Part shown: positions 43,501 to 50,952 of the stretch, piece after piece
Layout of the letters: every line of letters begins with the position of its first letter
Position numbering within the stretch: the first letter of the stretch is position 1
Source: Ruminococcus flavefaciens
Lineage (GTDB): Bacteria; Bacillota; Clostridia; Oscillospirales; Ruminococcaceae
Direction: 5' to 3'
Assembly: GCF_900143025.1 (NCBI RefSeq)
Contig: NZ_FRCT01000003.1
Span: forward strand, 186,001 to 250,000
DNA: 64,000 nucleotides
Made by a program: the position numbers and the translations under genes
Notes under the pieces: generated by a model
What the model saw: the letters and a program-made list of their open reading frames with translations, nothing else
Database searches by the model: none
What the model was told of the DNA's origin: nothing

Positions 43501-43647
43501 GTAGACATCGGTGGTGTCGATGACCGCCGCACCAGCCGCAGAGGCTTCAATAGCAGAGTTTTCGGGGAGGATCGTCACGCCTGCGAACAGTAATGCCGAA
43601 GCTGTTACAACAGACAGGACCTTCCCCATAATGGTTGAATGTTTCAT
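40531..43647 (-). CDS. Secreted GH30 xylanase - CBM - dockerin - SGNH esterase
   Basis: A 1,038-residue multidomain enzyme: signal peptide (1-~38), GH30 catalytic domain with beta side domain (about 42-430), a carbohydrate-binding module of CBM22-like appearance (about 445-595), dockerin (about 608-665; GDVNSDEIIDSLDMIAARKA and ADVDKSGKFEVNDLVVLQAF), an SGNH hydrolase (about 690-910), and a C-terminal beta domain (about 930-1038). GH30 residues: acid/base Glu178 in SIQNEPDY, nucleophile Glu269 in IWMTEVYV. SGNH blocks: YLGGSITEG (Ser), IFLEFSVND (Asn) and DDYHPHQKGG (Asp/His). The likely combined role is cutting acetylated (glucurono)xylan and removing acetyl groups. RBS AAAGGAGTGATAGC lies before ATG 43647. 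Confidence 0.93.
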   Translation of the reverse strand: MKHSTIMGKVLSVVTASALLFAGVTILPENSAIEASAAGAAVIDTTDVYQTIKGFGGINLPEWISQGDMTDSQVQKAFGNGADELGFTILRIYVSDDNNAWSRAVPTAKRAQALGATVFATPWNPPADIRNTVNGGLQGGKYQLKKDKWAEYAQHLNSYCKYMEGQGIDLYSISIQNEPDYASEWTYWSASDLASFTAQYGKAVKEGTNVKLMSPESFQYKKDIYNAILGNQQAMANTDLFGTHFYGTQRSQMDFPALENCGKDIWMTEVYVPNSEADSNDRWPEGLQVAENIHNGLVVGNLNAYVWWYIRRNYGPLKENGTISKRGYAMAQYSKWVRPGAKRIGVTEQPNTNVLVSAYKNTDGNVAVVAINKNNAAVNQEFTMGSGETVQYVDSYTTSSTANISKKELTANGTSFSASLPAQSVTTFVLTTEGEGVDPSKNVDENGYFFHDTYDSGTNSWSGRGAASVESTTSEKLSGNGSLAVSGRTASWNGAVKSLSARTFVPGNAYSFAANVKYNSGPAEQTFQLSLQYSDGTTTLYDHIASVTVPKGEWVQLANKSYTIPAGATDLQLYVETDDTDTDYISFFIDEAIGAPEGTDIAGAEPPKPFILGDVNSDEIIDSLDMIAARKAILAGNYVKAADVDKSGKFEVNDLVVLQAFILGKITAWPEPETPPAPQVDTSKWDNYQETATAQYIDFYESSIKHMGNTYRLAQKLTAAENGESLTVAYLGGSITEGKNYTTPFSNYLKNTFAKGSFKEVNAGLSGTSSVVGLVRSEKDIVSQKPDIIFLEFSVNDHEDIMYKKCFESCIKKFLDMPNEPAVCVLITRARGGFSSQAQMYPIGKNFDIPVISMDDALTKAFNSKFLQTSDYYTDDYHPHQKGGQLVADCMAYYVRQALKSKNQSTGYTQPTSYVYGAEYANCVNVNPKDLDNFNAGSWTAGTGYNSLPYSYTLNGSNPMKFKTEGKGLIIVFKANSSGMGSINVTVNGKTTKVNGNKQYTWGGPDAELGYYQDTTGELDVSISGSGSFTIWGIGLVK

Positions 43648-43687
43648 GCTATCACTCCTTTTATAAAAAACAATTTTTACCTATTTA

Positions 43688-43716
43688 ATTATACTTTACC
43701 CTATGTTTTTAAACAA
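43688..43716 (-). promoter_or_regulatory. Promoter of the GH30 gene
   Basis: Minus strand TTGTTT (43711-43716), 17-bp spacer, TATAAT (43688-43693). Confidence 0.75.
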
Positions 43717-43846
43717 CCTATTTTTCACATATTAAGGTGGATTTTTTGATGGCTGAGCGTAATTTTCAGCGTTTTGTACATCATATCAATAAATTAATTG
43801 TGCAGGTATCACATTCAAAAACGAATTGATATAGTAATGTAAAAAA

Positions 43847-43883
43847 TTCACGGCTTTTGCCGAAATTGCAAAATGCCGTGAAT
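43847..43883 (-). terminator. Probable terminator of the GT-B-like gene
   Basis: ATTCACGGC and GCCGTGAAT flank an inner GC-AAATTTCG-GC hairpin; on the minus strand the stem is followed by six T. It lies ~135 bases past the stop. Confidence 0.7.
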
Positions 43884-44018
43884 CAATACCATTATCAGAA
43901 AATGCTTCTTCTATACCTACTATACGTTCCGAATTTCAATAATTACAAACAAACATAAACCATGTGCCAATAATGAGCTCTACACTCCAAATGTGCAGCC
44001 TTTGGCACTGAATACAAT

Positions 44019-45473
44019 TTACTTTCTGCCCCTGAAAGCCAGTTCTACGGCGCGGTACGCTCCATCGTATACGCCTGCTTTTTTTGCTGTGAGGATATAT
44101 CCGCACATCTTTTCGATAATATCTCCGCCATGCTGTATCATGTCGATCATTGCCGCAGTTTCGGCAGGTGTGGCACATTCATATGTACCGTCGCCTATTT
44201 CCGCAGCACGGATAGCTCCCCATGCCTCGTGTCCGCCTACACGCTTTATCATAAGCTTTGGGATAGGATAAAACGCAAGCTCGCTTGGTTTTGTTATGAG
44301 AACATCGCTGCATCTCATAAGCAGATTTGTGGAATACACTGCCGCAAATATGTCCTTGTGACAAAATGCGTGTATGCCCTTTACATCGCCGTCATATGCC
44401 GCTTTGCAAAACCTTGAGGTCTCATTGAAGTCATCGAAGTGCTCATGCAGGAAAGGCTTCATCTGAGGAACTGTTGTAATGAGCTCGTGCCATACCTTAT
44501 CATGGTCGCCAACATTTATGAACAGTGTCGCCTTGCCAGCCTTTATTGCAGGCAGCAGCTTCCTGATAACTGCAATGAATATCTCCTTTTGCGCACCTGC
44601 TCCGCCTACCGACATCAGCCAGCGTTTGGCTTTGCCGTCATGCACACGCTTGATGCGCTTTTCACAGTCCTTCTCAATATTGCTTACAAGCTCATGGTCG
44701 ATATAATGACCTGTGTATACTATCGCCTCCTTCGGCATAGGCTTCAGCTGACGCTTTTTGTCCATTCCTCTCAGAGCCCTGTAGCCAAGATATGAGGAAG
44801 GTGTCTGAACTGTATGTATCGCGCCCTCGGAAAGATGAAGTCCCATAGGCCAGTTATCGGGAATAGCGTTCACAACGTGGGTAAGTCCTGCGTGTATCGC
44901 CGCCTGTGACGGCCACACATGAGTAGCTACATATGGTATATCCTTTGGCAGGTCACGGAATACCGCCGTCATCAGCTCTGTTGTCTTCTGGTCGGCACTG
45001 TTATAGGTAAGCTTTCGGAAGCCCTCGCTGTTCAGCGGCTCCCATACAAGCTTATTGAACAGACTGAATTTCTGTGACAGTCTCGAACCAAGAGAATACA
45101 GTTCATTCTGCTCGGCGATTATCTTTCCGCAGGAAGCCTGCTTGAATGAGTGAAGGTCGAACCAATATGGCTCATAGCCCATTGCATGGGCTGCCGAGGC
45201 TATTGCCATTGATATCCTGTAGTGTCCGAAGCCCATTCTGATATTGCCGATTATAATGCTCTTATCATCGAATTTGCAGCCGCTCTCCTTGCTCAGCACT
45301 ATCTGCTTCACACCTAACGGCTCTGCAATAGCAGGTGCAGGCACTGCTGAAAGGTGATATTCTGTCTGGGTATCGTCACCGTATTTGCTCATATATTTTC
45401 CCTTGGTCTTTACTGCCTTTTTATAGGCTTTGCGGGAAATTTCATTTCCAAAAATATATTTTGATCTGTCCAT
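44019..45473 (-). CDS. Uncharacterised GT-B-like (MGDG synthase/MurG-like) protein
   Basis: A 484-residue soluble protein. Around residues 75-110 it has IIGNIRMGFGHYRISMAIASAA and GYEPYWFDLHSF, the glycine-rich loop and second strand seen at the start of MurG/diacylglycerol-glucosyltransferase-type GT-B enzymes. Further on, LMSVGGAGAQKEIFIAVIRKLLPA resembles the start of the C-terminal Rossmann domain, and DVLITKPSELAFYPIPKLMIKRVGGHE resembles the nucleotide-sugar site. I believe it is a glycosyltransferase-fold protein of unknown substrate. It is transcribed divergently from the TetR-MFS-GH36 operon across tandem operators, so co-regulation is likely. ATG 45473 is preceded by CGGAGGGATTTTT. 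Confidence 0.7.
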   Translation of the reverse strand: MDRSKYIFGNEISRKAYKKAVKTKGKYMSKYGDDTQTEYHLSAVPAPAIAEPLGVKQIVLSKESGCKFDDKSIIIGNIRMGFGHYRISMAIASAAHAMGYEPYWFDLHSFKQASCGKIIAEQNELYSLGSRLSQKFSLFNKLVWEPLNSEGFRKLTYNSADQKTTELMTAVFRDLPKDIPYVATHVWPSQAAIHAGLTHVVNAIPDNWPMGLHLSEGAIHTVQTPSSYLGYRALRGMDKKRQLKPMPKEAIVYTGHYIDHELVSNIEKDCEKRIKRVHDGKAKRWLMSVGGAGAQKEIFIAVIRKLLPAIKAGKATLFINVGDHDKVWHELITTVPQMKPFLHEHFDDFNETSRFCKAAYDGDVKGIHAFCHKDIFAAVYSTNLLMRCSDVLITKPSELAFYPIPKLMIKRVGGHEAWGAIRAAEIGDGTYECATPAETAAMIDMIQHGGDIIEKMCGYILTAKKAGVYDGAYRAVELAFRGRK

Positions 45474-45491
45474 AAAAATCCCTCCGAGGTA

Positions 45492-45520
45492 TTGACAAAG
45501 GCGTTAAAATATGTTAAAAT
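45492..45520 (+). promoter_or_regulatory. Promoter of the tetR-MFS-GH36 operon
   Basis: TTGACA (45492-45497), 17-bp spacer, TAAAAT (45515-45520). The operators lie just downstream, near and after the expected transcription start. Confidence 0.82.
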
Positions 45521-45531
45521 ATTTCTAAGGA

Positions 45532-45568
45532 ATGATAGACAGTCTATCATCTGATATATAGTCTATCA
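45532..45568. promoter_or_regulatory. Two tandem operators for the TetR-family regulator
   Basis: The first site is a perfect palindrome, ATGATAGAC-A-GTCTATCAT (45532-45550). The second, TGATATATAGTCTATCA (45552-45568), matches the 17-bp core TGATAGACAGTCTATCA at 45533-45549 except in the left half. The centres are 19 bp apart. The TetR gene starts 21 bases further on, so autorepression is the simplest reading. Confidence 0.82.
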
Positions 45569-45588
45569 CAAAAAAGGAGGTTTGTCAA

Positions 45589-46236
45589 GTGGTAAATGAA
45601 TTTTCTCAGGAAACTTTAAAAAATAAACGCTTTGAGAAGGCTGTCGAGGTCAGTGCTCAGCTGTTTCTGAAAAATGGCATCGAGGCTGTTAAAATGACCG
45701 ATATTGCTGATGAATGCGGCATCGGTGTTGCAACGCTCTACAGATATTTCGGCACTAAAAACGGCATAACTATCGCAGCTATGACCTATATGTGGAACGA
45801 GCTCAACAAGATGTTCAGCGGTATTTTCGAGTCAAAGGTCTTTCTTGAACAGTCAGGTATCAAACAGATCAACGATCTTATGAGAATGTTCGCTGTCCTC
45901 TATCAGGCGCACCCCGGATTTATGCGGCTCCTTGCCGAATTCGACCTCCTGCTCTCGTCCGGTGATATCCCAAAAAAGGATCTGAAGGAATACGAAAAGT
46001 CCATAATCAATTTTTATCCCGTATTTGAGAGGTCATATATGGCAGGGATATCCGACGGCACAGTCCGCGAGATACCCGATGTCAGACTTTTTTATCTGTC
46101 ATATGCACATACGCTCATGGAGCTCAGCAAAAAGCTCATTCAGGGAGAGCTTCTGCCCGGTGATGACTTCTCTCATGCTGAACAGGAGCTGGGCACCATA
46201 ATCGACACCGCCGTATACTTTCTGAGGAAGGAGTGA
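45589..46236 (+). CDS. TetR family transcriptional regulator
   Basis: A 215-residue regulator. The N-terminal HTH is clear: RFEKAVEVSAQLFLKNGIEAVKMTDIADECGIGVATLYRYFGTKNGI (about residues 13-58). The C-terminal ligand domain (60-215) is helical and has no named subfamily signature I recognise. Translation starts at GTG 45589, 8 bases after AAAAAGGAGG. It lies right behind two palindromic sites that fit TetR-type operators and heads an operon with an MFS symporter and a GH36 enzyme, so it probably senses the transported glycoside or a metabolite of it. Confidence 0.92.
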   Translation: MVNEFSQETLKNKRFEKAVEVSAQLFLKNGIEAVKMTDIADECGIGVATLYRYFGTKNGITIAAMTYMWNELNKMFSGIFESKVFLEQSGIKQINDLMRMFAVLYQAHPGFMRLLAEFDLLLSSGDIPKKDLKEYEKSIINFYPVFERSYMAGISDGTVREIPDVRLFYLSYAHTLMELSKKLIQGELLPGDDFSHAEQELGTIIDTAVYFLRKE

Positions 46237-46242
46237 CGTTTT

Positions 46243-47631
46243 ATGGAGAACAAGAAAACCGCTTCCAATAAGATACTATGGATCTTCGCTGTCGGTCAGC
46301 TCGGCTGGTCAATACTTGCAGGAATTATTTCTAACTGGCTTGTTTTTTTCTATCAGCCAAGTCAGGAAGAACTTGCAAAGGGTCAGACTGCGCTGATACC
46401 TCAGGGCACATTTATCGGTCTCACCGTAATCGGCGTTATCACTGCTGTGGGACGTATCTTCGATGCAGTTACAGACCCATTCATAGCAGGCAAGTCCGAC
46501 TCACTCAAACACAGATTGGGCAGACGTATACCTTTTATGCGTTTTGCCGCTATCCCCTTCGGTATCGTTACGGTTCTGATGTTCATTTCTCCATTTGAAG
46601 CAGGCAGCAAGGGCAATGTGGCTTGTCTTTTCATATTCGCTATGCTCTTCTATTTCTGCATGACCTGCTATTGTACTCCATATAATGCTCTTATCCCCGA
46701 GCTCGGCAGCACTCAGAACGCGCGAATAAACCTTTCCACATATATTTCCGTTACTTATTTCTTCGGTACGGGAATAGCTTTCTTCCTGCCAAGTGTCGCA
46801 GGGATTTTCACGGACAGTCTTGGTTACGCAAACAGCTACCGCGTAAGTATAGCTATTCTCGCTGCTATTGCAATAATATGTATGCTCATTCCTGCATTTC
46901 TCATTGACGAGAATGTTTATGTGGACACTACTCCAAGCAAAAGCTCGGCTTTCAGTTCTCTCCTCTCCACATTCAGGAACAAGGATTTCCGTATCTTCGT
47001 GTGTTCGGATATACTCTACTGGATAGGACTGACCCTTTTCCAGACAGGTCTGTCATTCTATGTTACAGTCCTCCTTGGTCTTGATACGCAAAAGACATCC
47101 ACTCTCTTTATAATAATGACTGTATCATCCCTTGCCTTCTACCCTGCCGTAAATATCTTTTCAAAGAAGCTGGGCAAGAAGAAGCTCATCTCCTTCGCTT
47201 TCCTTTTCTTCTCGGTAGCTTTTATAGTAACAGCAGGCGCAGGTTTATTCGATATCCCTGCTATGGCTTACGGAGTTATCATCGCCGTTCTTGCAGCTCT
47301 GCCTATGGCTATACTCGGTATTCTTCCGCAGGCTGTAGTTGCCGATATCTCGGAAGAGGACAAGCTTGAAACAGGCGAGAGCCGTCAGGGTATGTTCTAC
47401 GCTGCAAGAACATTTGCCTTCAAAATGGGACAGTCCCTTGCAATGCTGCTTTTCACAAGTATCGCACTTGTAAACTCTGATGTAAAAAAAGGACAGTCGG
47501 GCTACGGTCTCGGCTATAGACTTACCGCTGTAGTTGCAGCTGTCTTATGCCTGCTGGGCGGTCTGGTATTCCTGAAATATAACGAAAAGAAAGTCCTCAA
47601 GCGAATCGGGGAGGGTCAGAAAGATGCTTAA
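46243..47631 (+). CDS. GPH-family (MelB-like) MFS sugar:cation symporter
   Basis: A 462-residue transporter with about twelve membrane helices. GPH/MelB-type features include VIGVITAVGRIFDAVTDPFIAGKSDSLKHRLGRRIPFM (helix 2-3 loop with the DAVTDP motif), MTCYCTPYNALIPELG and AVVADISEEDKLETGESRQGMFYAARTFAFKMGQ. These symporters import melibiose, galactosides, xylosides or glucuronides with Na+ or H+. The downstream GH36 gene overlaps by 8 bases, which favours an alpha-galactoside substrate. The RBS AAGGAG overlaps the tetR stop. Confidence 0.93.
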   Translation: MENKKTASNKILWIFAVGQLGWSILAGIISNWLVFFYQPSQEELAKGQTALIPQGTFIGLTVIGVITAVGRIFDAVTDPFIAGKSDSLKHRLGRRIPFMRFAAIPFGIVTVLMFISPFEAGSKGNVACLFIFAMLFYFCMTCYCTPYNALIPELGSTQNARINLSTYISVTYFFGTGIAFFLPSVAGIFTDSLGYANSYRVSIAILAAIAIICMLIPAFLIDENVYVDTTPSKSSAFSSLLSTFRNKDFRIFVCSDILYWIGLTLFQTGLSFYVTVLLGLDTQKTSTLFIIMTVSSLAFYPAVNIFSKKLGKKKLISFAFLFFSVAFIVTAGAGLFDIPAMAYGVIIAVLAALPMAILGILPQAVVADISEEDKLETGESRQGMFYAARTFAFKMGQSLAMLLFTSIALVNSDVKKGQSGYGLGYRLTAVVAAVLCLLGGLVFLKYNEKKVLKRIGEGQKDA

Positions 47632-49255
47632 ATTCAAATCGCTGCAATTCTTGTACAAAGACGGTGAACACGACTTCATGGCTATTACATCAAGCTCTCT
47701 GCGCAATGACAGAATGGTGCTTGAAATAAATACTCAGGACAATGTTTTCTCCGTTACCGTAAAAACAAACGAAACTATCACTATCCAGAAAATGTACGCT
47801 GAATTTGAATACTTCTACAGCGATGACGAAAAGATATTCCTCAACGGATATCAGTCGTGGACGGACTCTGTCGAGCATAATATCGGTGATAAGATGCGCG
47901 GTATAAGCCATATCCCCTGTGCTATACGGGAAAAGTACGCTTTTTCACAGTACGGCGACTATAATTTTGCGGATTACGGCGAATATATGCACGGCTGGAC
48001 CTACGGCTATATACGGAATGGCGATAATTACAGCTTTATGGGTTCGCTGTGCGAGGAAAGCGGCTTCACGCAGATAATCACTCAGACCGACAAGAATATC
48101 ATTGCTTTCCGCAAGGACTGCTCAGGCGTTGATATCAACGGAGAATGGTGTGCGTTGAAGCTGTACATTGAAGAGGGGGCGGAAAAAGAGGTCTTCGATG
48201 TTTACTTCGACCTTCTCGGAGTTGCTCCACGTAAGTGCGCAAAGCCTGTTTTCGGCTATACGAGCTGGTATAACCACTATCAGGATATCAACGAAAAAAC
48301 TATTCTCGACGACCTTTCAAGCCTTGACTCCCTGACTGCAAAGGCTGACGTTTTTCAGATAGATGACGGCTGGCAGACTGCCGTTGGCGACTGGCTTTCT
48401 GTAGACAGCGAAAAATTCCCCGACGGTATGAAAAAAGCTGCCGACGATATCAAAAAAGCAGGCATGACCGCCGGAATATGGCTGGCTCCCTTCGTCTGTG
48501 AGGAAAATTCCGAAATATTCAGAAATAACAAGAGCTGGCTGCTGGTTGACGAAAAGGGTGATTACGTAAAGGGCGGCTCAAACTGGAGCGGCTTTTATGC
48601 CCTCGATATCTATAATTACGAGGTAAGGGCTTATATCAAAAATGTCCTCAGCACTGTCATAAACGACTGGGGCTATGGACTTTTAAAGCTTGATTTTCTT
48701 TACGCTGCCTGTCTTATTCATAGAAAAGACAAGACACGCGGTCAGGTAATGGCTGAGGCTATGGACTTTCTTCGCAAGTGCGCAGGAGACGCCCTTATAC
48801 TGGGCTGCGGTGTTCCTCTTGCTTCCGCATTCGGTATAGTGGATTACTGCCGTATAGGCTGTGATGTAAGCCTTGACTGGAATGACAAGCCCCATATGCG
48901 TCTTATGCATCGTGAGCGCGTCAGCACGAAAAAATCTATACTGAATTCCGTTTTCCGCCGCCAGCTTGATAAAAGAGCTTTTCTCAGCGACCCTGATGTA
49001 TTCCTGCTCCGTCCCTGCAATATTTCCATGTCGGAGGAGAAAAGAAAATGTCTCGCGGAAATTAACGCTCTAATGGGAAGTGTGCTCTTTACATCGGATA
49101 ATTTCTTCGATTACGGTGAGGCGGAGCTGAAAGAGCTTTCAAAAATAATGAAGATACGCGACGCGGAAATCATAGCAGCCGACCTGAACGACGGTGAGCT
49201 TACGCTGAGATTCAGGATCGGCGATAGAAAATATATAAAAACCTACAGCATATAA
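47624..49255 (+). CDS. GH36-type alpha-galactosidase
   Basis: A 543-residue cytoplasmic GH36/clan GH-D enzyme, shorter than the ~730-residue canonical form. Motifs: GYTSWYNHYQDINEKTI (barrel start), FQIDDGWQTAVGDW, AGIWLAPFV, YGLLKLDFLYAAC with nucleophile Asp357, and YCRIGCDVSLDWND with acid/base Asp414. The N-terminal beta domain (1-~205) and a short C-terminal domain are present. It would cleave alpha-galactosides brought in by the symporter encoded just upstream; GH36 also includes alpha-N-acetylgalactosaminidases, which cannot be excluded. The start overlaps the symporter stop by 8 bases. Confidence 0.9.
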   Translation: MLKFKSLQFLYKDGEHDFMAITSSSLRNDRMVLEINTQDNVFSVTVKTNETITIQKMYAEFEYFYSDDEKIFLNGYQSWTDSVEHNIGDKMRGISHIPCAIREKYAFSQYGDYNFADYGEYMHGWTYGYIRNGDNYSFMGSLCEESGFTQIITQTDKNIIAFRKDCSGVDINGEWCALKLYIEEGAEKEVFDVYFDLLGVAPRKCAKPVFGYTSWYNHYQDINEKTILDDLSSLDSLTAKADVFQIDDGWQTAVGDWLSVDSEKFPDGMKKAADDIKKAGMTAGIWLAPFVCEENSEIFRNNKSWLLVDEKGDYVKGGSNWSGFYALDIYNYEVRAYIKNVLSTVINDWGYGLLKLDFLYAACLIHRKDKTRGQVMAEAMDFLRKCAGDALILGCGVPLASAFGIVDYCRIGCDVSLDWNDKPHMRLMHRERVSTKKSILNSVFRRQLDKRAFLSDPDVFLLRPCNISMSEEKRKCLAEINALMGSVLFTSDNFFDYGEAELKELSKIMKIRDAEIIAADLNDGELTLRFRIGDRKYIKTYSI

Positions 49256-49261
49256 ACCCTA

Positions 49262-49291
49262 AAGGCTGACTTTCAAACGGAAGTCAGCCTT
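49262..49291 (+). terminator. Terminator of the GH36 operon
   Basis: AAGGCTGACTT (49262-49272) pairs with AAGTCAGCCTT (49281-49291), followed by CTTC. Confidence 0.82.
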
Positions 49292-49318
49292 CTTCAAAAA
49301 ATATTATGTCGTTTTTTG

Positions 49319-49347
49319 TTGCTTTTTGTCGTAATTTGTGATATCAT
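49319..49347 (+). promoter_or_regulatory. Promoter of the ComEA-like gene
   Basis: TTGCTT (49319-49324), 17-bp spacer, TATCAT (49342-49347). Confidence 0.62.
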
Positions 49348-49368
49348 TTGTTTGAAGAGGTGATGTTC

Positions 49369-50106
49369 TTGAAAGGTGTCAAAGCTTTCAAAACGTACCT
49401 TCTCTTTCTGCTCTGCGCAGCTGTGATAACAGCAGCATCAGCATTTTATTTCAATACTTCCGATACAAATAAAAACACCTCGACTATTATTTTTAACAGT
49501 AATACAGACAAACAGACTTCGCAAACCAGCAAGGCTGTTACAAGTATAAAAACTTCTGCAACTGCAAAAAGTAAAACGACCACAGCAAAAACTATTCCTG
49601 AATCTGTCACCGAAGCCGTTACTGAAATGCTGTATATCGACATCAATTCAGCAAACGCAGATGAACTTGCCGAACTTAAAGGCATAGGAGAGGTACTTGC
49701 AAAAGAGATAATAAACTACCGCGAAAATAACGGCGGTTTCCGAAATATTGAGGAGATAATGAATGTAAACGGCATCGGTGAAGGGATATTTGCCGATATC
49801 CGCGACTATATCTATGTTATCTCCCCTGTTTACGATGAGGAAAATCAAGAGCCCGAGGCTCCCTTCACTAATGACGAGTATGAACCAACAGAGTATGTCC
49901 CGACGCTTGAAGAAGCTGCTCCTATCAATATCAACACAGCAGGTATGGAAAAACTTATGCTGCTGCCTCATGTTGATGAAGATATCGCACTCAGGATAAT
50001 CGACTTCCGTGAGCATACAAGGTTCAGCAGCGGTTATGAGCTTATCCTTATTGACGGGCTCTCGCAAAACGATGCGGCTGATATCCTTCCGTATATCGTA
50101 ACATGA
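49369..50106 (+). CDS. ComEA-like helix-hairpin-helix DNA-binding membrane protein
   Basis: A ~245-residue protein: N-terminal membrane helix (about 7-25), a Ser/Thr/Lys-rich linker (about 32-85), then two helix-hairpin-helix units. The first (about 88-150) is DINSANADELAELKGIGEVLAKEIINYRENNGGF with NVNGIGEGIFADI, a clear ComEA signature. The second (about 185-245) is ININTAGMEKLMLLPHVDEDIALRIIDFREHTRF and is more divergent. ComEA binds DNA at the cell surface during transformation. The start used is TTG 49369, eight bases after AAGAGGTG; ATG 49363 lies only two bases after that site. Two HhH units in one protein is less usual, and no comEC is nearby. Confidence 0.85.
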   Translation: MKGVKAFKTYLLFLLCAAVITAASAFYFNTSDTNKNTSTIIFNSNTDKQTSQTSKAVTSIKTSATAKSKTTTAKTIPESVTEAVTEMLYIDINSANADELAELKGIGEVLAKEIINYRENNGGFRNIEEIMNVNGIGEGIFADIRDYIYVISPVYDEENQEPEAPFTNDEYEPTEYVPTLEEAAPININTAGMEKLMLLPHVDEDIALRIIDFREHTRFSSGYELILIDGLSQNDAADILPYIVT

Positions 50107-50168
50107 CCGTTATCTGTATTATTCGCAGAGCAGTCCGTGCATGGGTGATCTATTGTTATATCAAATCT

Positions 50169-50205
50169 AAGGGGCGATGTTAAAATCGCCCCTTACAATT
50201 TGTTT
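50169..50205. repeat. GC-rich palindrome (intergenic repeat family)
   Basis: AAGGGGCGAT/ATCGCCCCTT arms around a short loop, between the convergent comEA-like and sigE genes; it may also act as a terminator. Confidence 0.55.
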
Positions 50206-50237
50206 TTATGCCCATAATTACTAATCAATCCCGTCTC

Positions 50238-50936
50238 TCAGGAAAGACTTTCTATCTTTACGCGGAGCTTTTTGATTATTTTCTTTTCGAGCCGTGATAT
50301 GTATGACTGTGAGATGCCGATACAGTCGGCGACCTCCTTCTGTGTCTTTTCCTTGCCGTCGATGAGTCCGAAACGCATTTCCATTATCTCACGCTCACGC
50401 TTGCCAAGCTCCGATACGGCATTTCGGAGCATTTCCCGTTCAGCTTCGGTCTCGATACCCTTATTAACGATATCATCATCTGTACCAAGAATATCCGACA
50501 GCAGCAGTTCGTTGCCGTCATAGTCGATATTCAGCGGCTCGTCAATAGAAAGATCATTGCGGTACTGTGAGGACTTCCTCAGAAACATGAGTATCTCATT
50601 TTCGATGCACCTTGAAGCATAGGTAGCAAGCTTTATGTTCTTTGTGGGACAGAATGTATTTACAGCCTTTATAAGCCCGATAGTACCGATAGAAACAAGA
50701 TCCTCTATGCCTATTCCCGTTGACTCGAACTTCTTGGCAATGTACACCACAAGTCTCAGGTTGTGGACGATAAGGCAGTTCCTTGCCTCGGTATCGTGCA
50801 GCATAAGCTTTGAGAATACCTCTTCCTCCTCCTGCCTTGTCAGAGGCGGCGGAAGTGTATCCGAGCCATTTACGTAAAATATCTCGCCTCTGAAATGCTT
50901 TTTCAGGAATATCCTGACTTTTTCGATGATGTTCAT
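50238..50936 (-). CDS. sigE: Sporulation sigma factor E (pro-sigma-E)
   Basis: A 232-residue mother-cell sigma factor. The N-terminal pro-sequence is amphipathic and short ([20 protein letters not shown]), followed by [21 protein letters not shown], which aligns with the cleavage region and GGSEALPPPL of B. subtilis SigE. Region 2: [31 protein letters not shown]; region 4: [24 protein letters not shown]. It follows the processing-protease gene spoIIGA by 16 bases, as in other endospore formers. It directs early mother-cell transcription once processed. Confidence 0.95.
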   Translation of the reverse strand: MNIIEKVRIFLKKHFRGEIFYVNGSDTLPPPLTRQEEEEVFSKLMLHDTEARNCLIVHNLRLVVYIAKKFESTGIGIEDLVSIGTIGLIKAVNTFCPTKNIKLATYASRCIENEILMFLRKSSQYRNDLSIDEPLNIDYDGNELLLSDILGTDDDIVNKGIETEAEREMLRNAVSELGKREREIMEMRFGLIDGKEKTQKEVADCIGISQSYISRLEKKIIKKLRVKIESLS

Positions 50937-50952
50937 ATTTTCTCCTTCTTTC

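Larger units (their letters stand above)
43648..44018. other. Intergenic region upstream of GH30
   Basis: These 371 bases contain the GH30 promoter (43688-43716) and a hairpin at 43847-43883 (ATTCACGGC.../...GCCGTGAAT) followed on the minus strand by TTTTTT, likely the terminator of the GT-B-like gene. I see no gene in the remainder. Confidence 0.6.
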
